Assembly: GCF_000227135.1 (NCBI RefSeq)
Contig: NC_018254.1
Location: 771,446 to 835,445, forward strand
Source: Leishmania donovani
Lineage: Eukaryota; Euglenozoa; Kinetoplastea; Trypanosomatida; Trypanosomatidae
Length of the DNA: 64,000 bases
Direction: 5' to 3'
The notes beneath the pieces were generated by a model. That model worked only from the letters and a program-made list of their open reading frames with translations. It was not told the DNA's origin and ran no database searches. Numbering within the stretch: the stretch's first letter is position 1; each line of letters starts with the position of its first letter. Positions 1 through 10,202 of this stretch are shown here, in pieces. The position numbers and the translations under genes are program-made.

Positions 1-281
1 TAGAGAGAGACACCCGCACTCACTTTCCCGGCAGCCACGACCACACGCAGAGAGGGAGAGAGAGTTCGCCACACTCGCACGAATAGACTGGGGCTCTCTT
101 GTGCACGTATGCAGAGAACAACAATGATGAACGGCAAAGAAACAAAAAGGGGAGGTAAACCTCAGCGCAGCGCCACACCAAAAATGCGCACGACAGCAGA
201 GCTGTGGGCACACACATACACGCACACAGACACGCGAGCATACACAAGCACCCACAGCAGCAGTGTAGACTCGCCTTCCTA
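1..281. other. 3' flank of the AK7-like gene
   Basis: Non-coding sequence downstream of the AK7-like stop codon. It is rich in GA and CA runs, typical of a trypanosomatid 3' UTR or intergenic spacer. No gene is visible. Confidence 0.6.
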
Positions 282-3200
282 CTAAAGCGTCACGCGGCGG
301 CGACGCTCGAAGAGGGCGTCAGCGAGCGTGGAGACTGGGTCGTTTGGTCGCATGCGCACCACGTCCGTCATGACAGGAGTCAGATTCGGCAGCACGTACT
401 TCATCAAGTACGTCTCCACCGGTAGTTCCAGCATCTCCACCGTGTCAGGGCTGCTCTCGACGATCTGCAGACGACGCAGGGAGGCCAACTCGTGCAGGAT
501 CTGGGACGCCTCGGCCTCAGAGCAAGCGGTAAGTCTCGTCTGCCGCTCCTCCTCCCCCGCAGCAACAGTAGCAGCTGCGTCTGAGATGCTGCCAGCGGCT
601 TCTTTCAAAGCAGCGTCGGCTGGTGTTTCAGATGCTGTCGCGACATCCACTTGACCTGCTGGTGCCGCGGCGTCCGCCAGGAGCGGCGGGGCCGTCTTGG
701 CGCTCGTGTCCGATACCCCGTCCGTTTCGGTGGATGCTGCTGGAGCCGCCGTAGCCTTAGTCGTAGCCGCAGCTGTGGGCTCTCGGCGCACGGGTGCAAT
801 ACGTGCGCATAGATCCTGCGCAAGAGCCGCGAGAGATGCAGCCGGCGGTGGTGTGCGCCGCGACGTGGCGCGGCTGTGACGAGGACACCGGGCGTGCGCT
901 GAGGGAGAAGGAGCCTGGCTGAGAAGTAACGGGGACTGCGGGGCCGCGGCGCCGGTCCAGCAGAGCGGTGCGAGCCGCATCAGCGCCACCGGCAGCTTGG
1001 CATCCACCAACGCGGATCCGCACTCATCACCGCATGTGCGGTTTGCAACCATGTGTGCGTCCATGCCGACCCCCGCCGCCCTCGCTTCATCTTGCGCCTT
1101 CCGCTCGCTCGCCGCGCACCAGCATGCTTTCACCTCCTCCGTGCTCAGCACCGGCATCGGCATGAAGTGCATCTGCGCCGTGCGGGTTGTCGGGGGAGCC
1201 TCCATAGTAGTTACAGCGACGCCGTCCGCGTCCTCACCGTCAGCGGCATCATCACTAGTGCTAAGGGGAACGATAACCCGCGCGTGCTGCACACCCAGCG
1301 CGGGTGTCGTCGTGATGGCGCTGAGCCACGACAGCAGCGACTGGGTCGGAGGAGAAGTGGCGGTGTGATGATCCATGTACCATTCCAGCTGCGCAACGTA
1401 TGGGGTGGTGTGCAGCGAGGCGCGAAGCGCCGCAAGCGCCGCCTCTGCCGACCCTATGGCAGCCGCACCCTGCGCGGAGGGTGCCGCACCGCTCTGAGAC
1501 GTCGATGATGCCTGCTGCTCGGCAGCCACAACCAGGTTTGTCTGTAGCGCATCCATCGTGGCGCGCAAAACAGCCGGGTCGGCCTGGAGCGCCACGACAT
1601 GATCTACGAAGAGAGACTCATCCACAGGCTCTATTACGGTCTCCGTGTCGCCGCTGGCGGCCACCCCCTCCGTCAAATCGTCCATCGACTCCACCTCACC
1701 GACGGCGCTGTTGCAACCTGCCGGACCGCGGCCACGGCGATGAGCGCGCTCCAGCGCCAGCAGCTCCTCCTCCTCCATGTTGGCAATATCAGGCAGAGGA
1801 AAATCCGCATCGATGGGGGCTAGAACCCCGTCGTCCTCGCCGTCCGCGTCACTTGAGTCTTCCGCAGCGTGGTCATCAGAGCGTGCCAGCAGCGGGGCGA
1901 GAGCGCGTTGGCGGCGCAGCTCGGCATCCTCGAGTTCCGCCCCATTTGCGCGGAAGCATAAGACGGCCTGCGCTAGCGTCTGCGGAAAGTCACTGAGGAT
2001 GTAGCCTTGGCAGCGGCAATCCGACTGACGCAGGCGCCACCGGCACATGAAGGCGAGCGCGCAGTCGAGGTATGCGGAGCTATCGTCAGCGGGGTCGAGT
2101 GCGAGGAGCGGGTTTGTGTCGTCTCCGGGGTCGGCCGATTCGTAATCGTCGTCCTCTTCCTCGTCCTCCTCGGCGGCGTCGTTTCTGCCCTCCGGCGACG
2201 CCTGAAGCGTGCCATCACTTGCCACCTCCTCATCCCCCTCCTCGTCGCTGTCCTGGCTGCTGCCCTCGTCGCTGCCCTCGTCGCTGCCCTCGTCGCTACC
2301 ACCGCTGGTGCTGCCGCGGCCATCCTCGTCGTTGTATCCGCCATTGTCCTCCGACGCCGCTGGAGTGGGCGGCGGACGTGGCAGTCGTCCCTCTGCCGAC
2401 ACCTTTAGCGCCAGCACCTTCAGACCGAGAAGGTACTCCTGACGGAGCGCCGCGATGCACCGCAGCTCCTGCCGGTCCACATCGCGCGCAAAGGCACGGC
2501 CACGGCTACGGGCAGCAAAGGGCGGTAGAGCTAGTAAAGGCAGCGCTGCGTCGCCCGCGGCGGCGGAGAGGGGCACAGGAGGCAGCAGTTCACGGTCCTC
2601 TTGCATTTCTGCTTGCGCCGCCTCATCCTGTGCGTCGAGCTGTGCAAGCCAGTTGCCGCCCTCCTCCTCATCCTCATCCTCCTCTTGCTCCTCATCGATC
2701 CCGGCGCCGCCCTCCTCGTCGCCGTCGGCGTCGGCGTCGGCGGCACCGCGGATGTATGCCTCGTTCACAACCAGCGCAATAGGCCGCAGAGGCTGCTGCT
2801 GCTGTTGTGGCTGCGTCGCGACCTCCTCCTCATCGTCGCTGCCGCTATCAGCGCTTTTGGTGGTCGTTGGAAGAAAGATAGATATCAGAGATGCGCTGGA
2901 GGCCACCCCAGACGCCGCGCCGCCGACCTCACTCTCCCCCTCAGTCGCCGCCCCCTCTTCGTCCGGCTCTTCCTCGCCGCCGCTGTCATCGTCTGTGTCG
3001 CCGCGCTGCTGCCGCTCCTCTCGCCTCTGGCGCCGCTGCTCCTCCTTTGCCAGGCGCCCAGCGGCCTTCTCCTCCGCTGCCTGACGCACCAGCCGAGCTT
3101 GCACCCTGGCACGACGGCGCTGTAGGCGTCGCATAAGCAGGCCCCGCAGCGCGGCGCGTACATCTGCCACGTGCGCTTTATAGTCCGCAACGATGTTTTC

Positions 3201-4847
3201 GCGCGACACGCACGGCGCACGGCACCGTTGCGCCAGTAGAGCGGCAACGGTTTCCGCCCCGCTCAGCGGTGGCCCGGTGATGAGGGCGCGGATCGGCTTG
3301 AATGCATCTGCGTGCGCAGCGCGGAACTGCGCGCATGTCACATCAAGGGTCGCAAGGAAGCCATCGAGGGCTACCCAATCATCCTCCGCGTGCATCGTCA
3401 GCACAGTGGAGGGCTCCGCTTGGATGTCGGAGAGCACTAGGGCGGTCAAGAGAGCCCCGCCGTCGCCCCAGCACGGCTTGTTGCCAAACGCGGCGAAAAG
3501 CTCTTGAGGGCTGGTCGGCGGCGGCAGCTCCAGCCGATCGAGGCGCACCAAATCCACTGCGGTAGCGTTGGCCACTGACGGGGACACCGCGACAGCTGGT
3601 TGCACGGACCCACCAAAGCGCGCCTGCACCGCTTGCAGCAACTGCCGCTGCGTGATGTGGCCCTGGTCAACGGCGAACATGTACCGCTCCCCAAGCACGT
3701 CGTAGGCGCTGCCGACCTTGTAAAGGATCGAGGCCAAGTCCTGCACGTGGATCATGGGGATCTCATTCACGCCGGCACCGTACTGCGGCAGAACCTGGTG
3801 GTTCCAGGCGCTGCGCAGGAGCCCGAACAGCATGTCCGACCCTTCGCCAGCGCCGTACGGGAGGCCAGCGAAGACGACGTAGGTGTGCAGCGTCTCGGTG
3901 TTGGAGCGCTTCACGAGGTGCTCCAGCGAGTGCCAGTGCTGAAAGCGCGGGTGCGGCACACGCTGAGCGTAGGCGTCGTCGGTGAAGACTCGGTCCGGGA
4001 CAAGCTCGCGGAGCTCGGCCTCGTCCTCGCCGGCGGCAGGCTCGCGCAGAGAGAGAGGGAGGCGCTGCTCTAGCTCTCTGCGACGTGCGGCACGACGCGC
4101 CTCTCTCTCCGCCACGGCAGCAGCGCCCTCGCCGAGGGCATCTCCGTCGTCGTTCTCCTCATCCTCAGCGTCGAGGAGCTCCTCCAAGAAGGCATTTCGC
4201 TCCTCCTCGCGCTCCCACTGCCGCATCGCACGGGCACGCGCGCGCTCTGATGTCAGTGTGTACGCCCACGTCACGGCCGATGACACCAGCACAAATGTCT
4301 TCTCTACATCGTAGTGCGTCCCAGCGAGAATGCGAATGGCACACATGGCTTCGTACGTGTCGTCCTGGAGGACCGCAATGACGACGTCGTTGGCGAGCAG
4401 ACGCTTCCGAAACTCCTCCGTGTTGTCGTTGTGCTTGGGAACGATGCTGCTCACGCAAAACTGGATGTCCGCCGGTAACGTGTTTCGCTCCTCCGCAGAC
4501 AAGCCCGCGCGTGGCAGTGATGTAGGCAGCTGCGCCGCACCAGCAGCGGGCGCAGCATGCCGCGTACTTTTGTGGTGCGATCCCCCTGTGACCATGACAG
4601 AAGAGTCGTCCGCGGCGTCGGCCGCGGCGGCGACCAGCGACTTCTCGAGCGAGTCCCACAGGCCCTTCATCTGGCCCCACAGCCAGTCACTCGAGGTCGC
4701 CCTCATCACCGCATTCACCGCTGTCGCCGCTCGTTCGCCAGTGCGAGTGCGCGTGATCTCGACCTCATACTCGTACGACTGATGGAAGGCCCTCACGACA
4801 TGGCGGCCAACGTACGAGTCGCCGTTCAGTACCAGGACCTTCTTCAT
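282..4847 (-). CDS. Adenylate kinase 7-like protein: NAD(P)-binding-like N-terminus, degenerate adenylate kinase core, C-terminal Dpy-30 motif
   Basis: Predicted 1521 aa. The ATG at 4847 was chosen because the protein then starts MKKVLVLNGDSYVGRHVV, a Rossmann-type beta-Gly-rich-helix start as in AK7; the upstream in-frame extension is low-complexity spacer. An adenylate-kinase P-loop region lies near residues 518-527 (GPPLSGAE), and an NMP-binding-type segment near 947 (QGYILSDFPQT). Residues about 1474-1515 form a clear Dpy-30 motif (YLMKYVLPNLTPVM followed by RPNDPVSTLADALF). Between the blocks are long acidic Glu/Asp and Ala-rich stretches, which make it about twice the length of vertebrate AK7. 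AK7 is a ciliary/axonemal protein in animals, and the Dpy-30 motif is a dimerisation and AKAP-docking helix, so a flagellar role is inferred. The P-loop lysine of GxxxxGK is replaced by Ala, so kinase activity is doubtful. Confidence 0.8.
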   Translation of the reverse strand: MKKVLVLNGDSYVGRHVVRAFHQSYEYEVEITRTRTGERAATAVNAVMRATSSDWLWGQMKGLWDSLEKSLVAAAADAADDSSVMVTGGSHHKSTRHAAPAAGAAQLPTSLPRAGLSAEERNTLPADIQFCVSSIVPKHNDNTEEFRKRLLANDVVIAVLQDDTYEAMCAIRILAGTHYDVEKTFVLVSSAVTWAYTLTSERARARAMRQWEREEERNAFLEELLDAEDEENDDGDALGEGAAAVAEREARRAARRRELEQRLPLSLREPAAGEDEAELRELVPDRVFTDDAYAQRVPHPRFQHWHSLEHLVKRSNTETLHTYVVFAGLPYGAGEGSDMLFGLLRSAWNHQVLPQYGAGVNEIPMIHVQDLASILYKVGSAYDVLGERYMFAVDQGHITQRQLLQAVQARFGGSVQPAVAVSPSVANATAVDLVRLDRLELPPPTSPQELFAAFGNKPCWGDGGALLTALVLSDIQAEPSTVLTMHAEDDWVALDGFLATLDVTCAQFRAAHADAFKPIRALITGPPLSGAETVAALLAQRCRAPCVSRENIVADYKAHVADVRAALRGLLMRRLQRRRARVQARLVRQAAEEKAAGRLAKEEQRRQRREERQQRGDTDDDSGGEEEPDEEGAATEGESEVGGAASGVASSASLISIFLPTTTKSADSGSDDEEEVATQPQQQQQPLRPIALVVNEAYIRGAADADADGDEEGGAGIDEEQEEDEDEEEGGNWLAQLDAQDEAAQAEMQEDRELLPPVPLSAAAGDAALPLLALPPFAARSRGRAFARDVDRQELRCIAALRQEYLLGLKVLALKVSAEGRLPRPPPTPAASEDNGGYNDEDGRGSTSGGSDEGSDEGSDEGSSQDSDEEGDEEVASDGTLQASPEGRNDAAEEDEEEDDDYESADPGDDTNPLLALDPADDSSAYLDCALAFMCRWRLRQSDCRCQGYILSDFPQTLAQAVLCFRANGAELEDAELRRQRALAPLLARSDDHAAEDSSDADGEDDGVLAPIDADFPLPDIANMEEEELLALERAHRRGRGPAGCNSAVGEVESMDDLTEGVAASGDTETVIEPVDESLFVDHVVALQADPAVLRATMDALQTNLVVAAEQQASSTSQSGAAPSAQGAAAIGSAEAALAALRASLHTTPYVAQLEWYMDHHTATSPPTQSLLSWLSAITTTPALGVQHARVIVPLSTSDDAADGEDADGVAVTTMEAPPTTRTAQMHFMPMPVLSTEEVKACWCAASERKAQDEARAAGVGMDAHMVANRTCGDECGSALVDAKLPVALMRLAPLCWTGAAAPQSPLLLSQAPSPSAHARCPRHSRATSRRTPPPAASLAALAQDLCARIAPVRREPTAAATTKATAAPAASTETDGVSDTSAKTAPPLLADAAAPAGQVDVATASETPADAALKEAAGSISDAAATVAAGEEERQTRLTACSEAEASQILHELASLRRLQIVESSPDTVEMLELPVETYLMKYVLPNLTPVMTDVVRMRPNDPVSTLADALFERRRRVTL

Positions 4848-6186
4848 TCCAAGCGTGTGAAGATGCTGATGCAGCACCGACAAGAAATAGGGGAAGAGAT
4901 ACAGAGGAGGATGGAACGTGCAGGACGTGTGTGCGGGTGTACAACGGGGACAGGAGGGAGGCGAGGTCGTTTGTAGGCGGCCCCGAGGAAGAGGGGCGGG
5001 CGGGAAAATGGAGAGAGGAGAGACGGAGAAGGTGGAGTCAAGCGTGAAGTGCGCTGGCCATGGATTCACTTGCGGATGTGAGAGTTCGTAGGCACGGCTG
5101 AGTGTACGCAAGCTCGGCGACAGAATCGACGCAAGCCTTGAGCAGATACAGAGGAGAAGGGAAGGACAGAGGCGAGAGCGCTGTCGGTAGCACGGACATA
5201 CACACACATAAAGCACGGGACACGTCGAGGGGTGCTTCTGTGCTACCGCCATCGGCACTAACTTCTTTTTCCCCGCGCTGCATGTGTGTGTGTGTGTGTA
5301 TGTCCGTGCTACCGACAGCGCCCTCGCCTCTGTCCTTGCCTTTCCCGCCCTGCCGCTACAGCGTCGACAGTGACCAGCTCGCACGCTGCGAAGCCGACAC
5401 ACATGACCTCAGAAGCGTTTCTGTGTTGTACGGATCGACTTCGGTCTCTTCATGTTCATTGCCCGTCGATGCACCCGCTCGCTAGGAGGAACGCGTTCGG
5501 TACAACTGGTCAGCGGCCTGCCCCACTGGAAACTGAAATGCTACATTGAAGATAGTGCCCATTCCGGTAACACCCACATACATAGGCACACGCACCCCTT
5601 CTCACGGACTCACCCGCCGCCGCCGCCTCCCCCCTCCCCACCACTGCGCAACCACTGACGTGCACAAGCGCGTGCTTGAGAGACAGACAGGCAGGCAGGC
5701 AGGGAAGATGAGTGCCCCCGTCTACGAATGGGGAGAGACCGAGAGTCAGTTACATGGGGGCAGTGCACACGTCGTGCATATCGGTGTGTGCGTGTCTGCA
5801 CGCGTGCGCGCGTGGACGCGTAGGCCGTGCTCTCGGGGAATACATGGATCACAGAAAATGATGCAAGGAAACTCAAACAAAACTCACACGCATACGCAAC
5901 GAGCTAACCGCGAGGGTGTTAAGAAACGACGAAAACCACGAAGAAGATGGACGCCATCAGCAAGAAAAGAACATCATTGGGGCTGCGCAAGATCTACCGT
6001 GGAAACCCATATGATTCAACGAGCAAACGCTGGGGGGGAGCAGCGACTGTAGGTCACGCAGGTGGCTATCAAGACAGGTTGAGCGATGAAGAGAGAGACG
6101 AACACCGAGGAGGAGACGTGTGCGTGTTTGGAAGGTACGTATTCGTGGGTCGTCTGAGAGCGCATGTGCGCTCTCACTGTAGAGCT
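4848..6186. other. Intergenic spacer between the IFT43-like and AK7-like genes
   Basis: No convincing gene. It contains a long inverted repeat (annotated separately), CA/GT runs and a GCAGGCAG-type run near 5690-5703. Trans-splice acceptor and polyadenylation signals for the flanking genes must lie here but are not individually assigned. Confidence 0.6.
5162..5337. repeat. Long inverted repeat (about 48-nt arms, about 72-nt spacer)
   Basis: The left arm at about 5162-5209 reads AAGGACAGAGGCGAGAGCGC and then on through CTGTCGGTAGCACGGACATA and a CA run. The right arm at about 5282-5337 is its reverse complement, with one substitution in the non-repetitive part (gcgagA vs gcgagG) and a longer GT/CA run. 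Transcribed from either strand it could fold into a very stable hairpin upstream of the AK7-like start codon. Confidence 0.8.
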
Positions 6187-7479
6187 CTACTTCGAGAAGA
6201 GCTTCGACACTTGCGCCTTCAAAGAAGTGCTCTTAGTACTCTTGGTGTCGTCTGTGCTATCGCACTTCGCCGTTGACGACGAGACATTCGCGTTGTTGCC
6301 ACCGCCCCCACCGGCTTCTCCTGACCTGGAGCCGGCGGCGGATCGCTTGCGGGTCGACGAGGAGTTGGCGGTCGATGTGGAGCCGGCGTTGTCCGTGTTG
6401 CGCGCCTTTTTGCCGCTAGGCGCCGCGGCAGCCGGATCAGTGGTGGTCTGCTTACGCAGTGCCTTCGACGCGGCGGCCTGAAAGGCTGGGGTCGGTGAAG
6501 CAGCCGCAGGCTTTTCGGAGCCCTTCTCTGGCTCGCGTTCTGTTCCTTCTGCAGCGCCGGCCGCTGGTTCGGCACCCGCAGCCGTTATCGTCGATCGCTT
6601 CTCTTTGCGCTTTCGCGCCACCTCGCCGCCGGTCATCTGGCCGATGTCGCTGGCGTCCACCGGCACGTACGCCTCCCCGCCATCCTTCTGCAACTCGGCC
6701 GCGTCCAGCATGTCGGAGGTGAGCTGCACCAGCAGCATCTCCGGGTTCCACGCGACATCCTCGTCCAGCTCCCGTGCCAGGCAGCTCGTGAGACACGACA
6801 TGTCGAACTCGCTGCGCATCATCCGCAGCAACTTGTCCCAGCTGTTCGTGACGTCGAGTTCGTTGAGACGTGGCAGCGTCGCCTGGAAGCCCGTCGGTGA
6901 TTCGGAGATGTGCTGCGCGAGCTTCTCCTTCTGCCGCTGTGCCCGCTCCGCCTGCTCGCGATGGGCCTGCTCCGCGTCGGGGATGTCGTCTTGGACGATC
7001 TGCACATTCTCGTTCAGCTCCTTGTCGGCGGGGCGATGTGCGTTTGCAGGCTTCTCCACGTCGAACCAGCTCGAGCCCTCTTGCCGCCGACCGCGGCGGT
7101 CGTGATCAGGGCGGTTATCGGACGGAGCGTTGGTGCTGCCGGCGACATTGGAGGCGTTCACGCTATTTGCGTTCGACTTGCTTTGGTGATCTGTGTTCAC
7201 CGATGCGCGCGGCCCAGGCTCAGACGAGCCGGCGGCCGTTTTGCCGTCGACCTCGGGGGAGGGTTTCACCGCTGTGCCACCCTTCTTGCTCGGCCCGGTG
7301 GGCGCGTTCTTAGAAGAGACAGAGGAGCTCGCGGTGCGCATCGAGTTGAGGCGCGAAGGGGACGTGGTCGAGGCAGTCATGGGCGGCGCCGACGTGAGAG
7401 GCGCAGCCATCCCCGCCTTCTGCGGAGACAAAGAGGAGGCAGTGGCCTTGCTGCCGCCACCATTGCCGGTGGATGCCAT
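6187..7479 (-). CDS. IFT43: Candidate intraflagellar transport protein IFT43 (IFT-A subunit)
   Basis: Predicted 430 aa from the ATG at 7479 (MASTGNGGG). Upstream in-frame codons are low-complexity spacer with CA and CTG repeats, so this start is preferred. The N-terminal half is disordered (Ser/Thr/Ala/Pro/Asn-rich). The middle holds the only conserved-looking block: SSWFDVEKP, then IVQDDIPDAEQ, LPRLNELDVTNSWDKLLR, and LTSCLARELDEDVAWNPEML followed by LTSDMLDAAEL. The order 'D-IPD-E', 'L..LD...DL..L...L' and 'E.DV.W....L...L.S.ML' matches what I know of the IFT43 C-terminal region (IPDLEEV, FQTLDGEIDLKLLTKVL, REDDVGWDWDHL, SSELL). The tail after this is again low complexity, rich in Ala, Thr, Ser and Lys. 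IFT-A runs retrograde transport in the flagellum. The family call rests on pattern recognition and needs a profile search. Confidence 0.6.
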   Translation of the reverse strand: MASTGNGGGSKATASSLSPQKAGMAAPLTSAPPMTASTTSPSRLNSMRTASSSVSSKNAPTGPSKKGGTAVKPSPEVDGKTAAGSSEPGPRASVNTDHQSKSNANSVNASNVAGSTNAPSDNRPDHDRRGRRQEGSSWFDVEKPANAHRPADKELNENVQIVQDDIPDAEQAHREQAERAQRQKEKLAQHISESPTGFQATLPRLNELDVTNSWDKLLRMMRSEFDMSCLTSCLARELDEDVAWNPEMLLVQLTSDMLDAAELQKDGGEAYVPVDASDIGQMTGGEVARKRKEKRSTITAAGAEPAAGAAEGTEREPEKGSEKPAAASPTPAFQAAASKALRKQTTTDPAAAAPSGKKARNTDNAGSTSTANSSSTRKRSAAGSRSGEAGGGGGNNANVSSSTAKCDSTDDTKSTKSTSLKAQVSKLFSK

Positions 7480-8691
7480 GATGAGTGACAGAAGATGAAG
7501 CAAACGCACGTCTGTCGCGAAGAAAGGGGAAAGAGGGGTAGTGTAGCAACGGTGTGTGTGTGTGTGTGTGTGTGTGCAGCAGCAGCAGCAGCAGCAGCAG
7601 TAGCAGCAGGTGGCACACTGCCGACAAGTACGAGGGAGAGCCCTTCCGAGGTGATTGACCCAAGCAAACCCCCGCGTGGCTACCCCGGCGCGAAACGTCG
7701 TGTTTGCTTGACCCTCGGGATGATATGCCGACGTCCGTATACCGGTGTGTTTGTGTGTGTGTTTGTGTGAGAGAGAGCAGCCCTTCGAACAACAAAACAC
7801 GTTGCGACGGAAGTGGAGGATGCACCGAGGTGAGCCCACAGACGAAAAGGCGCGCGCTTGGCTGGGCAACAGATGTCCGCTCAGTAATCTGGCACGCGTG
7901 ATACGAGGGAGATGGAGGACGAGAGACAACCGGAAAGGATCAAAGGAAGCAGCGGGAGGTGAGAGATCGTAGACAAGACAGGATGAGCAGTCATCATCAC
8001 CCTCATGTGCACACGTGCGTGCACGGGAATGAGAATGGAAATGGAGGAAGGGAGGTGGATGCAAAGCCGTAAGGGGCGGGTGGTGAGAGAAGCAGCAGCT
8101 GTCAACGGCGCCGCTACACCATGCTTCTCTACTCTTCATCTTCTTTTCGTGTCATCATACAATCACACACTCGCACATATGCTCCATGAGCACGCACGCG
8201 CCTCTCTGACAAGGAAGAGTTAGGCAGGTCGGCCCTCGCCTCGAGGCGATGGGCAGACGCACAGCGAAAGGGGTCATCCGGCGGTTATTCGTTGGCGCTC
8301 GCCTTTTTCGCTTCTTGTCGTTTTGCACTAAATCGTCCTGTTTCTGATTTCCTACAGCGCATCGACCCCCTCATCGCCTCTGTGCCCCTCGCCCCCTGTG
8401 TGCGCGTGCGAGGGGTGAGGTGCACACACGCACGCGCATACACACACACACACAAGGCGGGACAGAGAAAGAAAGGGGGATTGGGGAGGGCGGAAAGACA
8501 TCATCACCATCAGCACCAACTCATTCGCGTGTACACTCAACACGCGCGGGGGTGTGAATACATGGGAACGCAAACGTTCGACTGTAGGCGGGCACACAAG
8601 AGAGAGGTTAGGATGCTTCTGAGCACACATAGCGGTACGAGACAGCTCACCTCACCCCTCAGCTTTTAGGTGCCAAGTTTGACTTTCGTCG
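7480..8691. other. Intergenic spacer between SmB and the IFT43-like gene
   Basis: No supported gene. It contains a GT/CAG compound microsatellite (7552-7609) next to the IFT43-like start, further GT runs near 7744-7768, and a CA run near 8428-8456. Confidence 0.6.
7552..7609. repeat. Compound microsatellite: (GT)n followed by (CAG)n
   Basis: About 12 GT units run directly into about 11 CAG-type triplets with one TAG interruption. On the transcribed (minus) strand this reads (CTG)n then (AC)n, about 70 nt upstream of the IFT43-like start codon. The CTG run is partly pyrimidine-rich and could sit in the 5' UTR or splice-acceptor region. Confidence 0.9.
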
Positions 8692-9027
8692 TTACGCGCC
8701 GCGCTTGCGCTTCACGGCGGTTGCCTTCGCCGACTTGGGAGCGCCGCCAAAATTCGCCACAGCCCCGCTGCCACCGTTCTCGCTACCTTTCATCACTGTG
8801 ACGGACACAACGTGCTCGCCGCGCAGCAAGATAAGCCCCAGCTGGCGTTTTGGCGAGACGCCCTCCTCAGCCATCTTCTTCGACTGCGGCCGCTCCTCGA
8901 CCGCGTCGCCAAGAACGACGTTCATGTGCTTGTCAAAGACGAGCAGCTTGCCAGTAACGGTACGGCCATCATCGAGCATAACGCACAACACCTTGTTGAT
9001 GTTGTGCAGCATGGTGTATTTGCCCAT
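8692..9027 (-). CDS. SmB: Small nuclear ribonucleoprotein SmB
   Basis: 111 aa. The Sm1 motif spans residues about 12-42 (VMLDDGRTVTGKLLVFDKHM then NVVLGD) and Sm2 about 63-78 (LGLILLRGEHVVSVTV). The FDKHMN and GLILLRGE wording is characteristic of SmB rather than other Sm or LSm proteins. A short basic Gly/Ala/Lys tail (KRKRGA) replaces the long proline-rich tail of metazoan SmB, which fits the short trypanosomatid form. It would be part of the heptameric Sm ring on spliceosomal snRNAs, which here serve mainly trans-splicing. An internal ATG at 9012 (MLHNINK) is an alternative start. Confidence 0.9.
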   Translation of the reverse strand: MGKYTMLHNINKVLCVMLDDGRTVTGKLLVFDKHMNVVLGDAVEERPQSKKMAEEGVSPKRQLGLILLRGEHVVSVTVMKGSENGGSGAVANFGGAPKSAKATAVKRKRGA

Positions 9028-9785
9028 TTCTTATTTTTTTTGGGGGCGGGGGAGGTGTGCGTCCGGGTGTGCCTTGCGATGCTTTCCAGAACTGCGCTTC
9101 AGCCATCTGGGACGAGTACATGTTTTTTTTTTTCGCCAGTGATCGTTGATGCGGAAACCCCCATGTGACATGTGCAGGGAGGATGAGGAGAGAGAGGGAG
9201 TGGGGCATATGGTCGTCATCGTTATCAGCGTGCACGCACACACGCTCATGCGCAGAGATCCCGGCGAGTGGGAAGGAGAGAGAGAGAAACGACGGGCAGA
9301 CAGAGGAGGCGACGTGGATCTAAGAAAAACAGAGCAGAAAGAATTGAGAGAAGAGTCGCGACTTGGCTTTGCTTGTCGCGTAAAGGCGGAGGCGCACGCG
9401 GGCGAGTGCGAGCCCTGTCTCCTCTCCAAATTCCCGTCATCACATGCTGCCATGCCCACATAAAGGGCATCGCTGCCGCTGATCCTTCATAGCTGGAGGT
9501 GAGTGGAAACACACACCTGCTGAGCTGGTGTGTGTAGTTGTACGTGCAAGCATGCACGCTTGCGCTGGGGGGACGAAGAGACGTCCGGTTGCGTCGAGCG
9601 TCGCGTCGGGCCCCCTTTTTCTCTCCGTTTCTCCGTGTGCGTGTGCGTGACTCGGTTTTTTTTTCCTGTTGCGCTCAACGCCACGGTGGCTTACGGGCTT
9701 AACACGCTTAGGCGTACAAAGGAAGGAGAGCGACAACCAAAACAGAAGAGAGCGAGAGCGAGAGAGTCCGCGGTGCGTGCGCGTA

Positions 9786-9823
<38 letters not shown>

Positions 9824-10202
9824 GGAAGCGGGGCGGGAAGGGAAGTGAATTCAGAGGGAGGGCTGATAGTGCAGCATCGTCGGCTCAGACTGCGCGACGC
9901 CACGACAAAGAAAACAAGATGTACCCATGCACAAGTGAAAAAGAGAAACACGCAAGGACAACACAGCAACAGGGCGCACGTACGCGCACTCCGTAAAAGA
10001 GGGGTGGCGAAATGCTCCGATGAAAAAAAAAGGAGACATCAACTTAACCGAGTCTTGCCCATATCACAGCAAGCCAACGCGCCCATACACGGCAGCGAGA
10101 GACAGTGTCAGGCACACACACACGCGAACGCACAGGCATACAGACACGGAGGCAGGCCCCGGCGCACGGTGAAAAGCACAAGCACAAGCACACGTGTGCA
10201 CC
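9028..10202. other. Intergenic spacer between SPB1 and SmB
   Basis: No gene seen. It holds homopolymer T runs (9028-9040, 9123-9133, 9655-9664), a perfect GT microsatellite at about 9789-9821, and several AAAG-rich tracts. Confidence 0.6.
9789..9821. repeat. (GT)n microsatellite
   Basis: About 16 uninterrupted GT units, reading CA on the transcribed strand. Confidence 0.95.
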
